A DNA stretch of 7,223 nt from Candidatus Aenigmatarchaeota archaeon. GTDB lineage: Archaea; Aenigmatarchaeota; Aenigmatarchaeia; PWEA01; B50-G16. The notes beneath the pieces are model-generated. The model was not told the DNA's origin, searched no databases, and worked only from the letters and a program-made list of their open reading frames with translations. The stretch is from assembly GCA_003663345.1 (NCBI GenBank), contig QMZU01000036.1, positions 1 through 7,223 of the forward strand. Direction: 5' to 3'. Both the position numbers and the translations under genes were made by a program. Positions 1-5,437 of the stretch are shown one piece after another. Each line of letters opens with the position of its first letter. Position 1 is the stretch's first letter.

Positions 1-1
1 G

Positions 2-10
2 ATATAAAAG
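2..10 (+). promoter_or_regulatory. TATA-like promoter of the first + strand gene pair
   Basis: The sequence ATATAAAAG matches an archaeal TATA box. A transcription start about 26 bases downstream would fall near base 31-32. That gives a leader of about 13 bases before the ATG at 45, just enough to hold the GGTGAT ribosome-binding site. The left edge of the window cuts off any upstream BRE element, so the call rests on the A/T core and its spacing. Confidence 0.5.
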
Positions 11-34
11 GAAAAAAAGATAGAAAAAGAATGT

Positions 35-40
35 GGTGAT
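35..40 (+). promoter_or_regulatory. Ribosome-binding site that decides the start of the 65-residue gene
   Basis: GGTGAT is fully complementary to the archaeal 16S 3' tail and ends 4 bases before the ATG at 45. The in-frame GTG codons at 33 and 36 lie before or inside this site, so they are unlikely to be starts. Confidence 0.6.
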
Positions 41-44
41 TGAG

Positions 45-242
45 ATGGAGTATAAACCAAGAAAGACGGTCCTCTTTGAAAAGGTATATGGTGTTAACAT
101 AGAGAACATCAGTACAACCAAAGAAGTAGATGAGATTATCGAAAGGAAGACAGGTCGAAAGTTAAGGGTTGTCAACGTGGAGATGTTTCCCATCAGGAGC
201 TACGATATCGATGAAATGGTCGATGAAGCGCTCCGGGAGTGA
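45..242 (+). CDS. Small protein of unknown function (65 aa)
   Basis: I do not recognise this family. The 65-residue product is soluble and charged, with no membrane segment, signal peptide or cysteine. By eye the order is a strand (KTVLFEKVYG, residues 7-16), a helix (TKEVDEIIERKTG, 25-37), a strand (KLRVVNVEMFP, 39-49) and a C-terminal acidic helix (DIDEMVDEALRE, 54-65). This suggests a small alpha/beta fold. The ATG at 45 is preferred over the upstream GTG codons because of the GGTGAT site at 35-40. It lies 9 bases upstream of a membrane-anchored endonuclease gene on the same strand, so the two are probably co-transcribed. Residues 12-31 resemble a stretch of the 139-residue protein encoded at 2100-2519. 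Coding is likely because of the promoter, the ribosome-binding site and the tight packing, but no function can be assigned. Confidence 0.7.
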   Translation: MEYKPRKTVLFEKVYGVNIENISTTKEVDEIIERKTGRKLRVVNVEMFPIRSYDIDEMVDEALRE

Positions 243-251
243 GATGGTAAA

Positions 252-593
252 ATGATTAATTACATTCTGATACTTCTAATCCTGATACTCATTGCCATTC
301 TTTTCCGTTACAGGAAAAAAATCAAAGAACTCGAATCCAGTATCAGGAGCATATCCGTGAGGCACGGAAAACTCCTGGAGCATTACATACCGTGGATAAA
401 GGAGATATTCCCCCATGACCCTGCAAGGTTCAGGTTTATCGGAGACCCTGTGGATGGTGTGTTGTTCGATGATGATAGGATTCTTTTTCTTGAATTCAAA
501 ACAGGCAAATCAAGACTCAATCCCGTACAGAAGAGGATAAAGGAGAATATTCAGAAGGGAAGGGTTGAATGGAAGGAAGTGAGGATCAGGTAG
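252..593 (+). CDS. Membrane-anchored endonuclease related to Holliday junction resolvases (COG4741 / Endonuc_Holl type)
   Basis: The 113-residue product has one N-terminal hydrophobic helix (about residues 3-18, rich in I and L). A short basic, helical linker follows (20-36), then a compact nuclease domain (about 37-113). The nuclease core shows the PD-(D/E)XK pattern: D68 in the segment GDPVDGVLF, then E81-F82-K83 in LFLEFKTGKS, followed by Q93 in a helix with basic residues. The segments FPHDPARFRFIGDPVD and EFKTGKSRLNPVQKRI are what I know from the family described as a predicted secreted endonuclease distantly related to archaeal Holliday junction resolvase. Its substrate is not established. 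The hydrophobic N-terminus suggests it is tethered to the membrane; which side the nuclease faces cannot be read from the sequence. The linker is short, so the protein is probably on the short side for the family. It follows the 65-residue gene by 9 bases, and its stop lies within the 3' end of the convergent gene. Confidence 0.82.
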   Translation: MINYILILLILILIAILFRYRKKIKELESSIRSISVRHGKLLEHYIPWIKEIFPHDPARFRFIGDPVDGVLFDDDRILFLEFKTGKSRLNPVQKRIKENIQKGRVEWKEVRIR

Positions 594-1023
594 ATTTTGA
601 TTCATGCAGGAAGACCAGACCGAGCATGTCCATGAGAATCATGACCATTATCTTAGGAAGGGGTGCGCCCCTAATAAGGAATTCTGTGAGACCGATGGTT
701 GCCATGAGTATCATCAGGAATCCCATAACTCCGTAAGATTTCCGGCTTCCCCTCATTTTGAAGAATATGACCGATACAAGGAGAAGACCGAAGAAGAGTG
801 AGGTGAAGAAAAGGTCGGTGAATATGCTATCCACATTCAGTATGAGCAGAAGGAGTATCAGCACCACAAGTGAGTTCGTCCATCTGGAATACCTAACTTC
901 CTTCACATCCAGCTTCTTTGTGTAGAACCCGGAATAACTCTCATTCTCCTTCAGATCAGCTCCACAGAAGCTGCAGACACCGGAACCATCAGGTATCTTC
1001 CGGTTGCAGTTCGGGCAGCGCAT
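586..1023 (-). CDS. Zinc-ribbon membrane protein, four predicted membrane helices
   Basis: The 145-residue product starts with a zinc ribbon: C3-P-N-C6 and C17-S-F-C20 (CX2C-X10-CX2C), of the zinc-ribbon type common at the N-terminus of prokaryotic membrane proteins. A polar linker (21-48) leads to about four hydrophobic segments, near residues 51-64, 70-89, 98-117 and 122-139. A basic loop (KMRGSRKS, 89-96) between the second and third suggests that loop is cytoplasmic. No enzymatic motif is visible and the role is unknown; the ribbon probably mediates protein contact or stability. No Shine-Dalgarno precedes the ATG, but a TATA-like box is centred about 25 bases upstream, so the transcript is probably leaderless. 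The gene converges on the endonuclease gene and overlaps its last 8 bases (586-593). Confidence 0.75.
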   Translation of the reverse strand: MRCPNCNRKIPDGSGVCSFCGADLKENESYSGFYTKKLDVKEVRYSRWTNSLVVLILLLLILNVDSIFTDLFFTSLFFGLLLVSVIFFKMRGSRKSYGVMGFLMILMATIGLTEFLIRGAPLPKIMVMILMDMLGLVFLHESKST

Positions 1024-1043
1024 GATTAATTTAGATGTTTTGG

Positions 1044-1051
1044 AATATAAA
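1044..1051 (-). promoter_or_regulatory. TATA-like box for the zinc-ribbon membrane protein gene
   Basis: Read on the minus strand this is TTTATATT, inside the 35-base gap after the preceding gene. Its centre lies about 25 bases before the ATG at 1023, so transcription would start at or next to the start codon. This fits a leaderless mRNA and the absence of a ribosome-binding site. It suggests the gene can be transcribed independently of the upstream pair. Confidence 0.55.
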
Positions 1052-1058
1052 ACAACAA

Positions 1059-1469
1059 TCAGGAGACTTTTCCAAGGACAGGTTTTCCTTCAACACTTCC
1101 TACAAAGGCCTTTACCTTGATTTTAGTGCCATATGTGTTCTTGTCAGAAGGATTCACATCACCTTCTTTAAAGATATACTCCACACCTTCGCACGATGCA
1201 CATATGTACAGACAACCGGTATCATCATAGATAATATAATCAGATCTTGTCACCATTCCCATCCTTTCAAAATCACACTGAGGATAGGAACCCCAGCCAC
1301 CGTACATACCGTTTAGAACAACTTCCTTTCCAATATACATTTCAGGGTTTGATATTATATCCCTGATTTTTACATTTTCATTTGGTCTCTCCCAGAAAAG
1401 ATTCAAGTATAAAATTATAACAAGTACTGTTATAATAACTGCCACAATAGCTGGATAATATTGCTTCAT
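1059..1469 (-). CDS. Membrane-anchored four-cysteine beta-rich protein, possibly OB-fold
   Basis: The 136-residue product begins with a short polar stretch and one hydrophobic helix (about residues 6-25), which acts as a signal anchor and probably places the remainder outside the cytoplasm. The rest is predicted mainly as strands. The order KIRDIISNPEMYIGKEVVLNGM (34-55), TRSDYIIYDDTGCLYI (74-89), GTKIKVKAFVGSV (114-126) and KPVLGKV (129-135) is what one sees in small OB-fold domains: 'pathway/position, keep-as-property' strands, a 'D-x-TG-x-(I/L)YI' turn, then a 'G-x-x-(I/V)-x-V-x-G-x-V' strand pair. Cysteines lie at 65, 86, 90 and 93, so a metal site or disulfides are possible. The start is an ATG 11 bases after the stop of the HD-like gene, with a weak GAGG overlapping that stop, so the two genes are probably one transcript. 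The OB assignment is inference from the pattern only; the function is unknown. Confidence 0.7.
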   Translation of the reverse strand: MKQYYPAIVAVIITVLVIILYLNLFWERPNENVKIRDIISNPEMYIGKEVVLNGMYGGWGSYPQCDFERMGMVTRSDYIIYDDTGCLYICASCEGVEYIFKEGDVNPSDKNTYGTKIKVKAFVGSVEGKPVLGKVS

Positions 1470-1480
1470 TTAACAGTCCC

Positions 1481-2059
1481 TCAGGATTCCTCCTTCTTTT
1501 CAATCCACTCCAACCATCTCTGGTAGTATGGCTTTGCTATGAGTTTGCCCCTCTTGGATTTCACCTCAGAGTAACGCTTCTTAATCTCCTTCTTCAAATC
1601 CTTGATTATTTTCTCCCTCTTCTCACCTTCCCATAATCTCTCCTCGAACCATACAGGTGGGGTGTTCTGCAGGAAACTCAGGGCCGCAGCTTCTCTCAAC
1701 AGCTGGGATTCCTTGGTCTTCCCTTTGTCCACAAGCAGAATCAGCCTCTGGACCTTCTTTATAAGCTTACCATCAACTCTTTCCTTTTTCAAAAACCTTT
1801 TCGCTATCTCCGCGCTCCTTTCCCTTGGTTTTAACTTCTTCAACCTGTTGTCCAGTCTCTTCTCAAAAGCATCTTCGATTCCATGAAGGAGCGCAGCCAG
1901 CTCCAGCGGTGTCGGATCTCCCCTCTCAGAGAGCTCGACCACATACTCCTGTGCCTGAAGAAGGTATCTGGCCTTCCCGTTTGCGATAATCTTCTGCATG
2001 CCCGACTCTTCAAATGATTCAAGAACAAATTCCCGTGTTTTCTCGATTATATCGGTCAT
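1481..2059 (-). CDS. HD-superfamily-like protein with a degenerate metal site
   Basis: The 192-residue product is all-helical, soluble and lysine/glutamate-rich. Residues 30-63 (ARYLLQAQEYVVEL ... LELAALLHGIED) have the hydrophobic spacing of an HD phosphohydrolase, where the usual motif is 'AALLHD'. Here it reads L57-L58-H59-G60-I61-E62-D63, so the H is kept but the adjacent D is displaced. A later helix, LLREAAALSFL (120-130), sits where HD proteins normally have 'AD' and lacks the aspartate. The canonical first histidine is also not evident. If this is an HD fold, it is therefore probably catalytically weak or non-catalytic, or uses E62/D63. The C-terminal part (137-192) is a charged helical region ending in WLEWIEKKEES. 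The ATG has no Shine-Dalgarno. A TATA-like box about 32 bases upstream fits a very short leader. The gene is followed after 11 bases by the membrane-anchored OB-like gene. Confidence 0.72.
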   Translation of the reverse strand: MTDIIEKTREFVLESFEESGMQKIIANGKARYLLQAQEYVVELSERGDPTPLELAALLHGIEDAFEKRLDNRLKKLKPRERSAEIAKRFLKKERVDGKLIKKVQRLILLVDKGKTKESQLLREAAALSFLQNTPPVWFEERLWEGEKREKIIKDLKKEIKKRYSEVKSKRGKLIAKPYYQRWLEWIEKKEES

Positions 2060-2071
2060 TTTATCTGATAA

Positions 2072-2096
2072 TTATTGTAAAGATTCCAATAAAAAG
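2072..2096 (-). promoter_or_regulatory. Promoter region of the HD-like gene, with oligo-T and a 6-base inverted repeat
   Basis: The 40-base gap between the 139-residue gene and the HD-like gene holds CTTTTTATTGG (minus strand, 2096-2086). Its TTTTTATT core (2095-2088) is centred about 32 bases before the ATG at 2059 and can serve as a TATA box, with a leader of about 6 bases. The T5 run lies 4 bases after the stop of the preceding gene and could also act as a U-rich archaeal terminator. TTATTG (2092-2087) and CAATAA (2077-2072) form an inverted repeat with a 9-base spacer, a possible operator. The spacing is seen in the sequence; the regulatory role is inferred. Confidence 0.4.
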
Positions 2097-2099
2097 TTG

Positions 2100-2519
2100 T
2101 CACTTTTCAATTTCATCCAGTAAATTTGCTATGAGTTGTTGGAGAGGGGTTGGTGATGGAGGTTCGATTTCTTCACAGATTTTTGAAATCACCATATTCC
2201 TTGTCTCCTTATAAATCCTCTCGGCCTCTTCCAGTCTCCTTACAATCTCGTCTATCTCCTCAACATTTTCCACTTTTCCCTTCCATCCGTAAACCTTCTC
2301 TGAAAACTCAGACTCTCCGGGCTTGCTCATATCGAGTACCGTGAACCCGAGACCCATCCTTTTTGAAACCTCTCGAGCCACCTCAACATCCGTAGCCTGA
2401 GGTTGTGGATGTATCTCCTTGAAGAATTCGCAGGTATCCCCGTAAACCACGAATGATATTCCGTACTTGGGCAACATTTCCTTTTCAATCTCCCTTATAA
2501 TATCAGGATCTACTCCCAT
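2100..2519 (-). CDS. Protein of unknown function with a long charged helix (139 aa)
   Basis: I do not recognise this family. From the ATG at 2519 the product has 139 residues with no membrane segment. An N-terminal alpha/beta part (residues 1-65) includes DIIREIEKEMLPKYG, the strand ISFVVYG and a segment FKEIHPQPQATDVEVAREVSKRMG followed by the strand FTVLDM. A middle stretch (70-86) carries EKVYGWKGKVENV. A long charged helix follows (87-117, EEIDEIVRRLEEAERIYKE...), then a proline-rich break (EPPSPTP, 119-125) and a short C-terminal helix (126-139). The two cysteines, C30 and C115, are isolated. A TTG three codons upstream is rejected as the start: a TATA-like TTTTTTAATC centred about 27 bases before the ATG points to a leaderless transcript that begins at the ATG. 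Residues 74-91 resemble part of the 65-residue protein at 45-242. Confidence 0.72.
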   Translation of the reverse strand: MGVDPDIIREIEKEMLPKYGISFVVYGDTCEFFKEIHPQPQATDVEVAREVSKRMGLGFTVLDMSKPGESEFSEKVYGWKGKVENVEEIDEIVRRLEEAERIYKETRNMVISKICEEIEPPSPTPLQQLIANLLDEIEK

Positions 2520-2535
2520 AATATTCAATAGAATC

Positions 2536-2553
2536 GAAGATTAAAAAATCTTC
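2536..2553. promoter_or_regulatory. Perfect 18-base palindrome containing the probable TATA box of the 139-residue gene
   Basis: On the plus strand GAAGATT (2536-2542) and AATCTTC (2547-2553) are exact reverse complements around an AAAA centre. On the minus strand the middle reads TTTTTTAATC (2550-2541), which is at the right distance (about 27 bases) from the ATG at 2519 for a TATA box. The right arm reaches into the stop codon of the 48-residue gene. Two readings are possible: an operator that a dimeric repressor could occupy in competition with TBP, or a hairpin/U6 terminator for the alaS transcript. The palindrome is directly visible; the role is inferred. Confidence 0.45.
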
Positions 2554-2698
2554 AGGTGAGTTTTTTCTCAAGCTCCTTTATCTCTCTCTCCTGCTCCTTA
2601 ACCTCTTTCACCAGTTTCTTGAGTGTCGGAAGAATATGATCAAAATCAGTATCAAGGACTCTCTCCAGTTTTTTCACGATTTTCCAAGCATCCTCCAT
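2552..2698 (-). CDS. 48-residue coiled-coil protein overlapping the 3' end of alaS
   Basis: An ORF starting at the ATG at 2698 and ending in TGA at 2552-2554 encodes 48 residues, beginning MEDAWKIVKKLERVLDTDFD and ending IKELEKKLT. It overlaps the last 25 bases of alaS in a different frame. The site GGAGG (2710-2706), 7 bases before the ATG, is as good a Shine-Dalgarno as any in the window, so translation is probably coupled to alaS. The N-terminal part is a short amphipathic helix. Residues 22-48 form a highly charged helix with hydrophobic residues at I22, L26, L29, V33, I40, L43 and L47, compatible with a short coiled coil. There is no membrane segment or cysteine. I do not recognise a family. 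It is short enough for automatic annotation to miss. Coding status rests on the ribosome-binding site, the coupling and the coiled-coil-like composition. Confidence 0.68.
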   Translation of the reverse strand: MEDAWKIVKKLERVLDTDFDHILPTLKKLVKEVKEQEREIKELEKKLT

Positions 2699-5370
2699 AT
2701 GATCTCCTCCGCTTTCTTGAGCACATCCTCAATATTTCCACCGGTTCCGAACCCCTGACCAAGGCCAGGAGTACCGCCCCCCTTTCCTCCAAGTTCCTGA
2801 CTTACCTCTCTCACAACCTCACCGATATTCACACCCTTCTCGACAGCCACTTTCCCGGCTGAACCGAAGACACTCAACCTATCATCGGTTCCTACCAGAA
2901 GAATAACAGTATCATCCCCGGAGAGCCGGAGTGATATCTTCTGCAAGTCCTTGGGTCCAGCACTCTCCACACTCCTGACCAGAACCCTCAAACCGGAAAC
3001 GCTCTTGAACGATGGTGAGAGCTTCTCACTCAGTTTCTCACGTAGTCCCTCAATCCTCTTTCTGTTCTCCTTCCATCTCTTCCTCAGATTCTCCACACCC
3101 TTTATAACATCCTCACCGACCATCTTCTTGCACTCTTCAAGAATCCTCCTCGCCTCATCCTCTTTTTTCCGGGCAACCTCACCTGCCACGAACTCCAGCC
3201 TTATCACCCCATCCTGGACCTTCCTCCATCCAAGAATCCTTATCAGACCTATCTCCGATGTTCTGTCCAGATGGGTACCGCCACAACCCTGATGGTCAAG
3301 ATCATCTATCGATACTACCCTCAATGTTTTCCCTGGAGGCACACCACCCTGATACAGGACAAAACCGTATTTGTCTTCTGCCTCTCTTCTCGGCATAAAC
3401 CTCTTCAGAACCTCATAATCCTTTTTAATCACATCATTCGCTACCCTTTCTATCTCCTCAACCTCCTCGTCTGTGAGGTTTGTGTAATGGGTTATATCGA
3501 GCCGCGCCTTATCGACATCCTTGTGAGCCGAGTGCTGGTAAACATGGGTTCCAAGAACCTTTCTTGCTGAGAGAAGCATCACGTGTGTTGACGTGTGGTG
3601 AACACTCAGCTGCTTTCTTCTTTCCCTGTCAACAGAGCCCTGAACAACCTGACCCTCCCTGAAATCATGTCCAGGAACCTTGTGAAGCACCACACCTCTC
3701 TCAACGATCACGTCCACTACTTCTTTCCTGTTTAGATGACCCGTATCATGCTCCTGCCCTCCTGATGTTGGGTAAAAAGCCGTTCTGTCCAGCACAACCC
3801 ACTCATCCAGAACCTTGATGACCTTTGCTTCGAACTCCAGCATTTTCTCATCTTCATAGTAGAGCTTCTTCGTTTCAGGTATCCCGCTCACATCGAATCT
3901 CTGCTCTTCCTCCTTCACAACATGAACATGTCTCTCCGCAACCTTTGAGTAGAAATCAGCCGGCACATCTATCTCAAAACCCTGCCTCCTCAGAAAATCA
4001 GGATGTATTCCGTGAGAGTCATACAGTTCAACCAGGTCTTTTTCCGTGAGTCTCTTCCCCTTCAGCCCCTCTATTATCCTCATACTCTCCTTCTTGTTTC
4101 TCTCATACTTCTCCGTCTCCACATCCAGAATCTTCTTGACATTCTCAAGGTTTTCGGTCAGCTCAGGGTACATTCCCTTCATGAACCTTGCATGTGTCTC
4201 CACGACCTTATGAATATCTATATCCCATCCATACCTCTCCATGAAATCGAGGCAGCGCCTGAATATCATCCTCAAGCTGTGTCTCTCACCGGTGTTTGAA
4301 GGTATCATTCCGTCGTTCAGCGCGAAGAGCAGTGCCCTCAGATGCTCGGCTATGGAGTAAAGCGCAGCTACAGGAAGCACAGCTTCCTTCAATTCTTTCA
4401 CATCAAGACTCATCTCATTTGAAACTTTTTTCCACACACTTTCAACATCCTCTACCTCATCTATATTCAGATAAGCCGAGTACGGAAGGAACTTTGTCCA
4501 TATCTCTCTATTTGGTTTGATTCCAGTGACTTTGTAAAGATACTTCATGACATCCGGCATATTCACCTCATAGGAGGTTTCGGTTCCGTGGCATATCCAC
4601 ACACTCCTCTCATGCCCCAGACCCATATCAAGGACTTTGGTGTCCAAATCCTCGTAACCCTTATCAGTAACCCTGTAAAACATGTAAACTTGGTTACAGA
4701 GCTCAAGTCCTCTGACAAAAAACTCCATACATGCACCGAGATTTCCGCCGCCTCCCCAGGCATCCTCATGTAACACTATCTCCTTCTTCGGTATTCCCAG
4801 ACCCAAGTTTATCCAGTCAAAGAGGTCACGGAAGTACTTGTCCTGCTGATACTCCTGTGGTTTTGTGAAGGCGTGCTGCCCGACATGTATGTGTAGAACG
4901 TAATGGCTCCCGGTTATACCCACGTTATCAACATCATTGAACCTTATACTGGGCTGGGGAACGATTAAAGGGTTTGCAGGTGGCTCCACCTCACCGGAAA
5001 CCACATACGGCTGGAAGTTGTATATTGATGCTCTCACAAACTCCGTATCTTCCCTCCAGCGCGCAGCCACAGGATACCTCTTTATAGGCGTATAACCTCT
5101 CTTGCTGAAGAAATCTGAAAATGCCTTCCACAGGTCTATGACACCATAACTCTTCTTTGCAGGAGAATCACCTATGAACCCCCAACCACCAGAACACTGA
5201 GAATCTCCGCATACATCCCTCTCCTCATAACTCCAGAAATACCTCCCGCACTTCTTGCAGGTTCTTCTCTCAAATCCAATCTCCTTCAATGCCTCTACAG
5301 CGAAAAACTTCTCAGGATTCTTTCCAGACTCTTCTTTCACCCTCTTCTTTAATTCATCGAGACTTACCAT
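2674..5370 (-). CDS. alaS: Alanyl-tRNA synthetase, archaeal type
   Basis: This cytoplasmic class II synthetase joins alanine to tRNA-Ala using ATP and clears mischarged Ser/Gly-tRNA-Ala. At 898 residues it is a full-length archaeal form. In order: an archaeal N-terminal zinc site, C38/C41/C54/C59; the catalytic domain (about 70-300) with motif 2 around R143 (SIRFNDVDNVGITGSHY) and motif 3 at 248-258 (DMGLGHERSVW); a helical tRNA-recognition domain (about 300-480) with N359 and D451, which appear to match the Archaeoglobus fulgidus residues reported to read the G3:U70 pair; an editing domain (about 510-730) with zinc/active-site residues H592 and H596 (HxxxH) and C696/H700 (CGGTH); and a C-terminal DHHA1/C-Ala domain (about 790-898) with a glycine-rich loop (GGKGGGTPGLGQGFGTGG). 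All key residues are present, so charging and editing should be intact. No Shine-Dalgarno precedes the ATG; a TATA-like box lies about 36 bases upstream. The gene follows rpl12 by 65 bases and its 3' end overlaps a 48-residue ORF. Confidence 0.98.
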   Translation of the reverse strand: MVSLDELKKRVKEESGKNPEKFFAVEALKEIGFERRTCKKCGRYFWSYEERDVCGDSQCSGGWGFIGDSPAKKSYGVIDLWKAFSDFFSKRGYTPIKRYPVAARWREDTEFVRASIYNFQPYVVSGEVEPPANPLIVPQPSIRFNDVDNVGITGSHYVLHIHVGQHAFTKPQEYQQDKYFRDLFDWINLGLGIPKKEIVLHEDAWGGGGNLGACMEFFVRGLELCNQVYMFYRVTDKGYEDLDTKVLDMGLGHERSVWICHGTETSYEVNMPDVMKYLYKVTGIKPNREIWTKFLPYSAYLNIDEVEDVESVWKKVSNEMSLDVKELKEAVLPVAALYSIAEHLRALLFALNDGMIPSNTGERHSLRMIFRRCLDFMERYGWDIDIHKVVETHARFMKGMYPELTENLENVKKILDVETEKYERNKKESMRIIEGLKGKRLTEKDLVELYDSHGIHPDFLRRQGFEIDVPADFYSKVAERHVHVVKEEEQRFDVSGIPETKKLYYEDEKMLEFEAKVIKVLDEWVVLDRTAFYPTSGGQEHDTGHLNRKEVVDVIVERGVVLHKVPGHDFREGQVVQGSVDRERRKQLSVHHTSTHVMLLSARKVLGTHVYQHSAHKDVDKARLDITHYTNLTDEEVEEIERVANDVIKKDYEVLKRFMPRREAEDKYGFVLYQGGVPPGKTLRVVSIDDLDHQGCGGTHLDRTSEIGLIRILGWRKVQDGVIRLEFVAGEVARKKEDEARRILEECKKMVGEDVIKGVENLRKRWKENRKRIEGLREKLSEKLSPSFKSVSGLRVLVRSVESAGPKDLQKISLRLSGDDTVILLVGTDDRLSVFGSAGKVAVEKGVNIGEVVREVSQELGGKGGGTPGLGQGFGTGGNIEDVLKKAEEIIWRMLGKS
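2706..2710 (-). promoter_or_regulatory. Strong ribosome-binding site inside alaS for the 48-residue gene
   Basis: On the minus strand the sequence GGAGG, in the context GCGGAGGAGATCAT, ends 7 bases before the ATG at 2698. It lies within the last codons of alaS (the KKAEEI segment), so ribosomes finishing AlaRS pass directly over it. Confidence 0.65.
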
Positions 5371-5401
5371 ACAAATAACTTATAACTACTAACAAACTAA
5401 G

Positions 5402-5411
5402 GTTTAAAAAG
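5402..5411 (-). promoter_or_regulatory. alaS: TATA-like promoter element of alaS
   Basis: The minus-strand sequence CTTTTTAAAC (5411-5402) is a TATA-like element whose centre is about 36 bases before the ATG at 5370. A start about 26 bases downstream gives a leader of about 10 bases, which would not hold a ribosome-binding site; none is seen. The element shares its T5 with the putative rpl12 terminator. Confidence 0.5.
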
Positions 5412-5437
5412 AATAGATTACCTTTGAGAGGCAATCT
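5406..5437 (-). terminator. Hairpin plus T-run after rpl12
   Basis: On the minus strand AGATTGCCT (5437-5429), a CTCAA loop and AGGTAATCT (5423-5415) form a 9-bp stem with one G-U pair. ATTC and then TTTTT (5410-5406) follow. The stem begins inside the rpl12 stop codon. It looks like an intrinsic terminator closing the ribosomal protein transcript. Archaeal termination depends mainly on the U-tract, so the stem could also be a 3' end stabiliser. Confidence 0.55.

Noticed and set aside
33..44. GTG starts at 33 or 36 for the first gene
   Set aside because: They lie before or within the GGTGAT site that is correctly spaced for the ATG at 45.
604..801. Plus-strand ORF of 65 codons opposite the zinc-ribbon protein gene
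   Set aside because: The minus-strand frame has a clear zinc ribbon and membrane helices; the plus frame is rich in H/E/D with no recognisable pattern or ribosome-binding site.
1035..1316. Plus-strand ORF of 93 codons opposite the four-cysteine protein gene
   Set aside because: It is a shadow frame: no promoter or Shine-Dalgarno, and the opposite strand encodes a coherent anchored protein.
2520..2528. TTG start giving three extra residues to the 139-residue protein
   Set aside because: The TATA spacing points to a leaderless ATG at 2519, and TTG starts are rare.
2951..3292. Plus-strand ORF of 113 codons, S/L/F-rich, inside alaS
   Set aside because: It is antisense to the well-conserved AlaRS editing and C-terminal regions; its composition is that of a reversed K/E-rich gene.
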